A DNA stretch of 64,000 nucleotides from Aliikangiella coralliicola (lineage in GTDB: Bacteria > Pseudomonadota > Gammaproteobacteria > Enterobacterales > Kangiellaceae), in contig NZ_ML660169.1 of the NCBI RefSeq assembly GCF_007004725.1, positions 297,270 to 361,269 on the forward strand, in the 5' to 3' direction. Position numbers and translations under genes: made by a program. This document shows positions 55,646 through 63,345 of the stretch, in pieces. The notes beneath the pieces are model-generated. The model was not told the origin of the DNA. It saw nothing but the letters and a program-made list of their open reading frames with translations, and did no database searches. Numbering within the stretch: the first letter of the stretch is position 1; every line of letters starts with the position of its first letter.

Positions 55646-56281
55646 TTACATTCCCATTTTTTCTAACGCAGGCAATGCCTCACTTAATACTTTTTCGTAT
55701 GACTCGCGCGCATTTGCTCTTTTGTAATATGCAGTTAAATTTGCATAATCACCGAATGGATGTATTTGCTGAGCATAAAATAACGGAGGAATTGTGGCAC
55801 AATCTGCAAGAGTAAAACTTTCTCCCATCAGCCAGTCACTATCACGGAGCTTGTCATCCAGGTATCGATAGCTCAAATCAAGGTACTTGCATGCTCGAGC
55901 AATTTTATCCTGATCGCGAATATCTTCAGCTTTCTTCAATTCAAACAATAAAGTTGATGTGGGATCGTTTAAATACAAATCAGACATTCTGTCATGAAAT
56001 CTCACGTGCCGAGCGGCTTCTTTTGCTGAAGGTATTAGCTGAGTTCCCTGTTCAAAGTTTCCTTCCAAGTATTCGACAATAATTGTTGACTCGGGAATTT
56101 TCCAGTCATCTTCCACAATCAATAAAGGAATTTTTCCGATGGGATAAATTTTTTCGTAATTCGCTTTCACTTCAGGATCAAATAACTGAACAATTTCAGA
56201 GTCAAAGGTGATTTGTTTTTCATACAACGCAATTAACACTTTCTGCGAGTATGTTGATACCGGATGATAATAGAGTTTCAT
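55646..56281 (-). CDS. Glutathione S-transferase family protein
   Basis: 211 residues. The N-terminal thioredoxin fold (TYSQKVLIALYEKQITFDSEIVQL, then PIGKIPLLIVEDDWKIPESTIIVEYLEG, whose cis-Pro and ES motif bind glutathione) is followed by an all-helical C-terminal domain (WLMGESFTLADCATIPPLFYAQQIHPFGDY). It starts 10 bases after the SRPBCC gene stop. Probably a detoxification enzyme; substrate unknown. Confidence 0.92.
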   Translation of the reverse strand: MKLYYHPVSTYSQKVLIALYEKQITFDSEIVQLFDPEVKANYEKIYPIGKIPLLIVEDDWKIPESTIIVEYLEGNFEQGTQLIPSAKEAARHVRFHDRMSDLYLNDPTSTLLFELKKAEDIRDQDKIARACKYLDLSYRYLDDKLRDSDWLMGESFTLADCATIPPLFYAQQIHPFGDYANLTAYYKRANARESYEKVLSEALPALEKMGM

Positions 56282-56291
56282 GATTTTCTCC

Positions 56292-56711
56292 TCAAGGGTA
56301 TAACTTTAATAAATTGGCCAGGCACCCATTCCAACCTTGTTCATGCTTATCACAAGCTTCTTGATCGGCAAACTCACTATGTGACAATACGAGTTCAGAA
56401 CTCGATTCGTTGATCGCATTAAATTGCAACGCCACTAAAGTCGTCGCAGGACTTCCTTCCCAACGCCAGGAGAATACCAATGTTTTATTTTCTTCAATTT
56501 TTTTGTAAGTTCCACCAACGACGTGTTGCTCACCATCGCTTTCTTGCATCACAATTCGATACTCTCCATTTTCACGAAAATCAACACTAGCTTCTGGAAC
56601 ACTCATATCCCCCGGTGCAAACCAGCGCTGCATCACTTCAGGGTTCTTCCAGGCTTCAAACAATTGATTGACTGATGTACTAAACTTTCGATTAATGGTT
56701 AATTCAAACAT
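56292..56711 (-). CDS. SRPBCC/AHSA1-domain protein
   Basis: 139 residues of the AHSA1-type START-like fold, a hydrophobic-ligand pocket. Family blocks seen are QLFEAWKNPEVMQRWFAPGDMSVPEASVDFRENGEYRIVM, LVFSWRWEG and HEQGWNGCLANLLKLY. It starts two bases after the ArsR gene stop. ArsR-AHSA1 pairs are a common module in which the repressor controls this protein. Confidence 0.92.
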   Translation of the reverse strand: MFELTINRKFSTSVNQLFEAWKNPEVMQRWFAPGDMSVPEASVDFRENGEYRIVMQESDGEQHVVGGTYKKIEENKTLVFSWRWEGSPATTLVALQFNAINESSSELVLSHSEFADQEACDKHEQGWNGCLANLLKLYP

Positions 56712-56713
56712 GA

Positions 56714-57073
56714 CTAATCCTCACTTTTTTTACCTTCATTCACTTGCTCGCTTTCGTTAAAAAGTTGCTCGAGGTTATCCATCCGTTTACTCCAGAAGTA
56801 TCGATAAATACTGATCCAGTCTAAAGCCCCGGTTAATTGTTCTGGCACCAATTGAAAAATATGACTGCGGCCTTCTATTCTGCGCTTGATAAGCCGCGCA
56901 TTTTCCAACACTTTGATATGTTTCGAAACCGCAGCTAACGACATATCAAATGGCTCCGATAATTCGGAAACACTGAGTTCCGATTCAGCCAACATATGCA
57001 CCATTTTTCGGCGGGTACCATCTGCCAATGCCATAAACACCTGATCCAATGGCTCCTGCTTCGTTTTGGCCAC
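56714..57073 (-). CDS. ArsR-family repressor
   Basis: About 119 residues. The winged helix is DQVFMALADGTRRKMVHMLAESELSVSELSEPFDMSLAAVSKHIKVLENARLIKRRIEGRSHIFQL. No metal-binding Cys pair is seen, so it is the ArsR subtype paired with SRPBCC proteins. GTG 57073 is preferred to ATG 57091 or 57085 because GAGGTG lies eight bases before it, and because an operator-like palindrome (57084-57107) covers the upstream ATGs. It is the first gene of the five-gene cluster and is presumably autoregulated. Confidence 0.87.
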   Translation of the reverse strand: MAKTKQEPLDQVFMALADGTRRKMVHMLAESELSVSELSEPFDMSLAAVSKHIKVLENARLIKRRIEGRSHIFQLVPEQLTGALDWISIYRYFWSKRMDNLEQLFNESEQVNEGKKSED

Positions 57074-57083
57074 TAGACACCTC

Positions 57084-57107
57084 ATATTCAACCATTTGGT
57101 TAAATAT
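57084..57107. promoter_or_regulatory. ArsR operator candidate, proximal site
   Basis: ATATTCAACC-N4-GGTTAAATAT, a 24-base palindrome with one mismatch, directly before the arsR start. It shares both half-sites with the distal copy 41 bases away (four helical turns). Confidence 0.7.
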
Positions 57108-57124
57108 TAGATCAGGTAAAAACA

Positions 57125-57148
57125 ATATTCAACCTTTTGGTTGAATAT
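57125..57148. promoter_or_regulatory. ArsR operator candidate, distal site
   Basis: ATATTCAACC-N4-GGTTGAATAT, a perfect palindrome. Two copies spaced about 41 bases centre to centre suggest cooperative binding by the repressor encoded just downstream. Confidence 0.72.
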
Positions 57149-57316
57149 AAATATTGAATCAATCAAATTCCGCAAGATTTGCTTAAGAAGAAACATCCAG
57201 ACTGGCAGCAGGCTACGATTTTATCCTAAGAGTAAGAGACATTCGGAATGATTTTTATCTATCTATATTTAGTATCGGTTATAAACGAATTTACCGAAAT
57301 GTCGCGGGGATTAGCT

Positions 57317-59497
57317 TTAGTTAAGTTGGTTCTTTCTCCGCTTAATTTCAATTGAAATCAAATCTTTCTTGAGTTGTGCCATATTGGTTATAAGGAAATC
57401 CTCACCATTATAATCCGATAAGTATCGTGTGCTTTCAGGCAATCCCACAAGAATCTTAAATGAATGGCTAGCAATATTATATGACCATAATTGTCGAGCA
57501 TTATTTAACCCATAAAGAACACCTTTACGGAGAACGACAGATGGCTGTTCTAATTGGTTTCTCAATCGAGCAATCTCTTTAGGCTTTTCCAAACCTCGCC
57601 AAAGTTTTCCATTACGATCCAAATATATAAGCAGCCCCTTGTCGTCATAATTTGCCCAAATAATATTTTTAAGGCCTAAATTTTTCATCGTTTTAGTTTT
57701 TATATTAAGAGAATGTAAAGTGCTTTGTCCGTTAACAATAGCTGTGACTAACATTTCGTCAAAAGAAATCCATTGCAAAATAGACTCTATACCTAGCTTG
57801 GAGTTAATGATTTGGTAAGTACCATCTAATTGCCAAATATGAACCTTATTTTCTATTACACCTGATATGTTCTTTCCATCAGGCGACCATCGAATTGTTT
57901 TACTTTGCAATTCCTGCGTACTTTTAGTTAATTGCCTCACTTCCCCATTAGATAGCCATATTTGTCGGTTACCTGCACGATTTGATGTAAATGCAATTAG
58001 AGAACCGCCAGGTTGAAATATTGGTTGATCGTCACTGAGGTTTGAGCGTGCTAATCTGTGAATGTCCAAATTCATTATTCTTTCATTTGTTTCAATTAAC
58101 GTCTTACTCAAAAGAATAGTGTCGGTATCAGCAATAAATTCGGTTGCCACAAAAGACTGACCATTTGGATGAATGGAAAGTTCAGCGAGATTTTTTCTGC
58201 CTCCCAAATTTATTTCTGAAATTTCACCGTCAAAATCGAGCCTATATACAAAGCCAACACCCGATGCAATGAGGTATTCTCCAGACGAATGATACTGAAC
58301 ACCTAACGGCCTATCTGTCGGAAAGTCTGACGGTAGTTTAATTCGAGAGATAGACAGTAGATTACCAGCCACGTCTAAAACACTCAGTGTGTGGTCATGA
58401 TTCTTGTTTAAGCCAAGGACTGCAAAAGACTCTTTAGCTACTGAAAAATCATAATCATAAGCATAATTATCACTTTCTCTGTACAACGTATCGATGCTTT
58501 GTGTTTTCGGACTGTACACTTGAATCGACGCATTTCCATCATTTTCAGTTAAAAAGCTAATGCTTCCATCGGGTAACCATTTGGGCTGCCACGTTGGGAT
58601 GCTTCGGCACTCTACTTTTATTGCCGGCTTTTGTGGAGCAGAGAGCGCGTCAATTATATTGATTGAATTAACTGACCAGCATAGTTCATCTGTAGTTTGC
58701 AGTTGTCTGCATGAGTTTCTCTCGGTGAAGGTAATATAACGTCCATCTGGTGACCAGCTCGGCTTTCCAAATATACCTTTTTTAACGGTTAATTTTCTTT
58801 CTTTGCTGGTTGAAATATCTTTTAGCCAGATATTACTGTAACAATCATCAATATGCCTTTGAAAAATAATATAGTCGCCTTGCATTTGAAAACTAGCGGC
58901 GGACTCCCAATCATCAGTGCTTGTAATCGGCGTAACGGTTATTAGAGGGGCTAGTCCTTGGTTTACCTCTAAAGCTCCCATGTTCGACTCATTTGAAAGG
59001 TTGATCCAGAAAAATAGAGCGATAGCTAAACAACCCAAGATAGCTGATGAAATAAGCCAAACCGTTTTAGGTTCTCGTGCTTCTTGACTTGAATTAATCA
59101 AGCCTGAACTAGTCAAACCAGGCTTATTTAATTCAGAACCATTTATCTGGGAATCATTTACTTCAGATTCTAATGGCTTAAGCGGCGTGAGCGGTATTTC
59201 AAGGCTATAACCTTTTTTGCTATGCGTTTTTATGACTCTCTGAGTCGAGGCGTCATCATTCAATGCTTTTCTTAATTGCGAAATACAGCGCTGTAAGGTA
59301 TTCGCAGAAACAACCCTCCCCTCCCATACTGTTTGCATCAGATCTTCTATGTGAATGACTTCTCCTTGTTTTTCGGCAAGCATACACAAAACGGCAATGA
59401 CTCTTGGAGGCAGGCTATGAACTTTGTTATTGATTGTTATCTGATTCCGAGAAACATCTACTTGATGCTCTTCGAGTAAAAATTTATTTAATTTCAT
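57317..59497 (-). CDS. Membrane winged-helix regulator with TolB-like beta-propeller
   Basis: 726 residues. The OmpR-type winged helix covers about 5-105 (LPPRVIAVLCMLAEKQGEVIHIEDLMQTVWEGRVVSANTLQRCISQLRKAL...VIKTHSKKGYSLEI). A membrane helix (VWLISSAILGCLAIALFFWINL) lies at about 145-166. A periplasmic propeller follows with TolB/PD40 blades (KPSWSPDGRYITFTERNS, FQPGGSLIAFTSNRAGNRQIWLSNG, RWSPDGKNISGV). It is divergent from the esterase gene, about 120 bases apart, and probably controls it. Same design class as the regulator at 44034 but a different sensor. Confidence 0.9.
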   Translation of the reverse strand: MKLNKFLLEEHQVDVSRNQITINNKVHSLPPRVIAVLCMLAEKQGEVIHIEDLMQTVWEGRVVSANTLQRCISQLRKALNDDASTQRVIKTHSKKGYSLEIPLTPLKPLESEVNDSQINGSELNKPGLTSSGLINSSQEAREPKTVWLISSAILGCLAIALFFWINLSNESNMGALEVNQGLAPLITVTPITSTDDWESAASFQMQGDYIIFQRHIDDCYSNIWLKDISTSKERKLTVKKGIFGKPSWSPDGRYITFTERNSCRQLQTTDELCWSVNSINIIDALSAPQKPAIKVECRSIPTWQPKWLPDGSISFLTENDGNASIQVYSPKTQSIDTLYRESDNYAYDYDFSVAKESFAVLGLNKNHDHTLSVLDVAGNLLSISRIKLPSDFPTDRPLGVQYHSSGEYLIASGVGFVYRLDFDGEISEINLGGRKNLAELSIHPNGQSFVATEFIADTDTILLSKTLIETNERIMNLDIHRLARSNLSDDQPIFQPGGSLIAFTSNRAGNRQIWLSNGEVRQLTKSTQELQSKTIRWSPDGKNISGVIENKVHIWQLDGTYQIINSKLGIESILQWISFDEMLVTAIVNGQSTLHSLNIKTKTMKNLGLKNIIWANYDDKGLLIYLDRNGKLWRGLEKPKEIARLRNQLEQPSVVLRKGVLYGLNNARQLWSYNIASHSFKILVGLPESTRYLSDYNGEDFLITNMAQLKKDLISIEIKRRKNQLN

Positions 59498-59615
59498 TTT
59501 TCAATATAGAAATTCAGTCAAATATCAGCAAAAAGTCAGCTTTTTAATTGTTAAAGAGGATTTCTTTTCGCTATCGTAACACATTGATATTAAATATTTT
59601 AATTAAGGAAATCAT

Positions 59616-60875
59616 ATGTGGTCCAGCTTTAACTTTTCACATTGTTCGTCACTCATTAATACTTACCTTTTTAGAGTCATATTGTTTAGCATTTTGTTTT
59701 TAAGCAGTACATTATCTGCTCAGGAAGTCAAAAAAGACAGTATTTCAATAGGCGAGAGAATAACGATCAACTCCAAACTTTTGAACGAAAGCCGCACTCT
59801 ATTGATTTCCACTCCAGATAATTTCGATAAAAGTAAGCCATATCACGTTATTTACTTATTTGATGCAGAATATCTATTCACATCTACAGTTGGCATTGTA
59901 ACCTCGCTAATCAACGCTAGAAAAATTCCTCCTTCGATTATCGTTGGTATAGAGTCAACTAATAGAGCGAGAGATTTTATTCCACCAATCGAAGGAGAGC
60001 CCCAAAATAACCATCAAAGCTGGATTAAGAAAAAATTTCCACAATTCGGCGGCACTGAAAATTTTACCGCATTTTTACAATCTGAACTTTTCCCTTTCGT
60101 CGAAAAAAATTACCCAGTAAAACCCAATAGAACAATGATTGGTTATTCAAACTCTGGCGTTTTTGGGTTGCATACCCTTGTCAGCTCACCAAGCACTTTT
60201 ACTAACTACTTATTAATTAGTCCAGCTGCGTGGTGGGGTGAAAATGAAATTGATGAAAAACTAACCTACTTTAGTGAATCTCATGAAAGCTATAGTGGCA
60301 ATCTTTTTTTAACCGTCGCAGGTGAGGGTAGAGGAATGTATTCAAATTCGCTAAGAATAGCAGCTCAACTAGAAGCAAAAGCTCCTCAATCGCTTCACTG
60401 GGTATTCAAACAGTTTGAAAATGAAACACATCAATCAACGATTTACCCTAGCATTTATCAAGGCCTGACAAATTTGTTCGAAGATATTAACTTTAAGATC
60501 AGCGATGAACTAGGAAAATATGCATCAGTAAGTGATATTGAAAACTACTACGCACAGCTATCAAAACGATACGAATATGACATAACTATCCCTGAAATTG
60601 TATTTTCGGATTTAGCCGATGCTCAATTTCTACATCACAAAAATTCTCTGGCAATCGACACTCTGAAACAATGGGTTTCTACTTACCCCGCTTCATCATT
60701 TGCGTACACAAGCTTAGCTAGAGGCTATATGTTTACCGAAAAATTTACTTTAGCTAAATTAAATTTTGAAAATGCAATCAAAATTGTTACGAAAAAAGAG
60801 ATTAAAGACCCATCTGTAATGGACTATTTAAAAGACTCCGTAGAAGAAGCTCAGAATAAAATTAATCACGAATAA
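59616..60875 (+). CDS. Secreted esterase (PF00756-type) with C-terminal TPR-like region
   Basis: 419 residues. AAGGAA precedes the ATG. The signal peptide (YLFRVILFSILFLSSTLSA) is followed by an alpha/beta hydrolase of the esterase D/IroE type: YHVIYLFDAEYLF, nucleophile elbow MIGYSNSGVFGLH (Ser in GYSNSG), and the catalytic His likely in FENETHQSTIYPS. Residues about 320-410 form TPR-like helices (ASSFAYTSLARGYMFTEKFTLAKLNFENAIKI). Divergent from the propeller regulator. Substrate unknown; relatives hydrolyse siderophore or acyl esters. Confidence 0.9.
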   Translation: MWSSFNFSHCSSLINTYLFRVILFSILFLSSTLSAQEVKKDSISIGERITINSKLLNESRTLLISTPDNFDKSKPYHVIYLFDAEYLFTSTVGIVTSLINARKIPPSIIVGIESTNRARDFIPPIEGEPQNNHQSWIKKKFPQFGGTENFTAFLQSELFPFVEKNYPVKPNRTMIGYSNSGVFGLHTLVSSPSTFTNYLLISPAAWWGENEIDEKLTYFSESHESYSGNLFLTVAGEGRGMYSNSLRIAAQLEAKAPQSLHWVFKQFENETHQSTIYPSIYQGLTNLFEDINFKISDELGKYASVSDIENYYAQLSKRYEYDITIPEIVFSDLADAQFLHHKNSLAIDTLKQWVSTYPASSFAYTSLARGYMFTEKFTLAKLNFENAIKIVTKKEIKDPSVMDYLKDSVEEAQNKINHE

Positions 60876-61018
60876 TCGGGGTAGCCCAAATGTAGTTAAT
60901 AGATTTAAGGTTATTACCAATTTATTTTCCCCCTAAGTTATAGGCAATTTGAATGTCAACTTTGGTGGAAAATATGTAGAAGGCGAGTTTAATACGATTT
61001 GAAAAATGCTACTGATTA

Positions 61019-61528
61019 TTAGATCCAATATCTCTGAATAGCCGACGATATTACAAGCAAGGTGATCACAAACGGCGGTAGTAAGTCCACAAATATATAG
61101 CGTCGAATCCCCATTTTTGAATTCGCTTCCGCGCGTTCTAATGCTGAATTATATTTATTAACAAAATCGTCAACTGCAACTACGCCAGACTGATTATACC
61201 TACCTGTATTATTTGCCAATTGCTTCACAGGTGTTTCCAAATCCTTAATCATTATTAATTCGTTAGACAACAAATCGTTAGAATTACCTTCGATAGCTAA
61301 ATATAAAAATGTTGCTGCATGAAACGAAAATAACAGAAGCAAACAATTAGCAAAAAAATTGTGAGAAAGCTCTTTACCTAGTTCAAACTTTAGAAATGCA
61401 ACCTGTGAAATACTTGCCTCCGAATAAACAAATAGCAAATAGACCGCTCCAAACAGAAGCAAATTCCAGCGAGCCTTTAATGCCCTTTCCGATAGCCTTT
61501 CTTGAAACAAGTTATTTGTAAACTTCAT
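61019..61528 (-). CDS. Inner-membrane protein, unknown function
   Basis: About 169 residues from ATG 61528, chosen because TAGGGA precedes it; in-frame starts at 61552 and 61579 are possible. Three hydrophobic segments are visible: LLLFGAVYLLFVYSEASI, FFANCLLLLFSFHAATFLYLAI, and YIFVDLLPPFVITLLVISSAI near the C-terminus, with a soluble helical stretch between. No family recognised. It lies downstream of a 37-residue basic gene on the same strand. Confidence 0.55.
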   Translation of the reverse strand: MKFTNNLFQERLSERALKARWNLLLFGAVYLLFVYSEASISQVAFLKFELGKELSHNFFANCLLLLFSFHAATFLYLAIEGNSNDLLSNELIMIKDLETPVKQLANNTGRYNQSGVVAVDDFVNKYNSALERAEANSKMGIRRYIFVDLLPPFVITLLVISSAIQRYWI

Positions 61529-61580
61529 CAACAATTTCCCTACTAAGTTCATACTTTTATAGTTCGACTTTCCGAACATC

Positions 61581-61864
61581 AAGTGTTTTTTAGTGTACAG
61601 AAGCTCAGGCGCGAAGTTAGGGATTAATCAGGAGTAGAGCGATAATGCTCCGGGATCCTAATTTTTCTACCCTTAACTGTTCTGGTGTGCGCAGGTACAT
61701 GTACCTTCTTTAGCTTACGACTTTTTGTCTTCGCCATGTGACACCTCTAAAGGAGAATTGACCAAAAAAGTTGGCCTCTCTGGAGCAGCCTATCCACTCC
61801 GCGCCTTATCAGAGTTTTAGGCTCAGGTGTATAGACTGAGACTTATGCACACTAAAAAACACTT
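61581..61864. repeat. Region bounded by a 19-bp inverted repeat (possible small mobile element)
   Basis: AAGTGTTTTTTAGTGTACA (61581-61599) matches the reverse complement of TGCACACTAAAAAACACTT (61846-61864) at 18 of 19 bases. Just inside, AAGCTCAGGC and the reverse complement of the right side (AAGTCTCAGTC) are also similar. The 284-base interval contains one small gene. No target-site duplication was seen. Confidence 0.45.
61624..61737 (-). CDS. 37-residue basic small protein, unknown function
   Basis: ATG at 61737 is preceded by AGAGGTG four bases away, a strong ribosome site. TAA lies at 61624-61626. The protein starts MAKTKSRKLKKVHVPAHTRT and continues VKGRKIRIPEHYRSTPD, with about one third Lys/Arg/His. 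The V-x-x-H-x-R...KG-(R/K)...H-Y-R pattern resembles a short motif I know from small phage and mobile-element proteins, but the function is not established. It sits inside the inverted-repeat interval 61581-61864. Confidence 0.65.
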   Translation of the reverse strand: MAKTKSRKLKKVHVPAHTRTVKGRKIRIPEHYRSTPD

Positions 61865-62237
61865 TTTTTATTACTACAGTACTGGTTAATATATGGTCAA
61901 ACTTTAGCTTTTCAACCCCCGATAAAGCCAATTTGCTACGAATCCATTCGTAATTTAATGCTTTAATAGCTACCACGCTCGAAAAGCCTATGAACAAAGG
62001 CTTGTAGCGACTTTTAACTAATTATTAATCTTTCAAAAGTCTTCATTTACTTTCAAATCGTGAAAAGTCGCAAGTCTTGAAAGCTCAGAAAAAGTGAGGC
62101 TTTGAAGCCAGTCTCTATTCCGTGAGCTAAAAAAGTGCACTTTTTTCCTAGAAATGGAGAGAGTGCGCGCCGTTGGTGAGAATGTATTCAGCAAAATTTA
62201 TTAATAGGGAAGCTAGGCTAACTCGCTAAGCTTTTTA

Positions 62238-62423
62238 TTAGCTCGCTGCTACAGCATTGTGATGATTATTACTTATTATCATTTGTAACGTTGAGAACTC
62301 TTCCTTCGTAAGCGTGACTATTTTAGTCTTGCCACCTCTAAGATTTACCATAACTTGGTATACATCCTTCTTAATAAAGAACAAGATAAATGCGAAAACG
62401 AGAATCTTAAGCTGAGTGTCTGC
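62238..62423 (-). pseudogene. Orphan C-terminal tail of a membrane protein
   Basis: An open minus-strand frame of 61 codons ends at TAA 62238-62240 and has no convincing start: it is closed by a stop at 62424-62426. It reads QLKILVFAFILFFIKKD then VYQVMVNLRGGKTKIVTL then TKEEFSTLQMIISNN. A membrane helix followed by a basic YxVxV...GG(K)xxxL segment is how small membrane proteins of DUF type often end. It is probably the 3' remnant of a gene cut off near 62424. A short protein from an internal TTG is an alternative. Confidence 0.4.
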
Positions 62424-62673
62424 TTATTTCCTTAAAGTAAAATATGGTGGTCAACAATTAGCCGCCATTAATCTACAAAAACTGAAACAACTCGAAGAAA
62501 AAATCAGCCAGTTTCAGCAGGAAATTCATGCGTTACTGGAACAGCCCCAGGCAGTACAACCACCGCCAATGAACGTCAAACTGAGCGGACTTACCGACAG
62601 CGAAAACATCCGCCTCAATGCGATCCTTAATCCAGAACATCCAACGACGAAAACGAGTTTATCGATTAATTGA
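62416..62673 (+). other. Open frame, doubtful; possible gene remnant
   Basis: 85 codons from a GTG with no good ribosome site. From residue 12 it looks protein-like (INLQKLKQLEEKISQFQQEI, a coiled-coil stretch, then PPPMNVKLSGLTDSENIRL). It begins almost where the minus-strand membrane-protein tail is cut off, so it may be the 3' end of another broken gene. No family recognised. Confidence 0.3.
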
Positions 62674-62722
62674 ATCAAAAAAATTAACACTAAAAATCAC
62701 ATTGATGCGTTAGGAATAAACC

Positions 62723-62833
62723 ATGAATTTAATGATAAAACAGGCCGAAGGTTGTCGGTTAATCACATTGTTACACGGTTATCAACCTGTCCATTTTTCG
62801 AGTCTGCTCGAAAAAGCGACAGTACCTTTTTGA
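62723..62833 (+). other. Possible 36-residue small gene, doubtful
   Basis: ATG at 62723 is preceded by TAGGAATAAACC. The frame reads MNLMIKQAEGCRLITLLHGY and continues to TGA at 62831-62833. It is in the same direction as the secreted gene at the right edge. No resemblance recognised; it may be chance or part of the broken region. Confidence 0.2.
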
Positions 62834-63345
62834 GCACTGGTTTGTCACTGGATATTGATCAGCCCTGCTGATAAAGTTTTTAGATCATCATCCAGGGACG
62901 TCGTGACTTCTGTTCCTGTTTGCCTAACTAACGCATTGAAGTTTTTCAGGGAGTTTATGAATGTCATTTCTAAAGCTTCTCTTTCTATTGACCGCCAATT
63001 TGCTGATTTTTATCAACAATGTCCGATTTTTGTTAGTGGATGTCCGAATATTGATAGTGGTTTGTCGGGCAAATCCTGTAGTTTAAAAATATACAAGAAA
63101 CGAGATGTTTTGAAATTGAGTAGTCGGTTTAATCGGGGGATTAATATGGAGTTGCAAGGTCGCATAGCCTGGCGCTATTTATCAGGCGTGGTAATCGTTA
63201 TTAAAGGGTTATTGTCATCATTATCTTTTGCGGGAAGTTTCACAGTCCGTTTCATCATCATCAACAATTTAGCGGGCAAGTTATTGGTCGCAGGTTTCGG
63301 CCGGTTGACTGTTGCTGATGAAGGTCACTTACAGGGAGAAGTCCA

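Noticed and set aside
61738..61830. Plus-strand stretch after AAAGGAG considered as a small gene or a tRNA
   Set aside because: The TTG is only two bases from the ribosome site, the frame is 20 codons, and no cloverleaf can be drawn.
61809..61997. 62-codon minus-strand frame
   Set aside because: No ribosome site, and one end lies across the inverted-repeat arm at 61846. The composition is not convincing.
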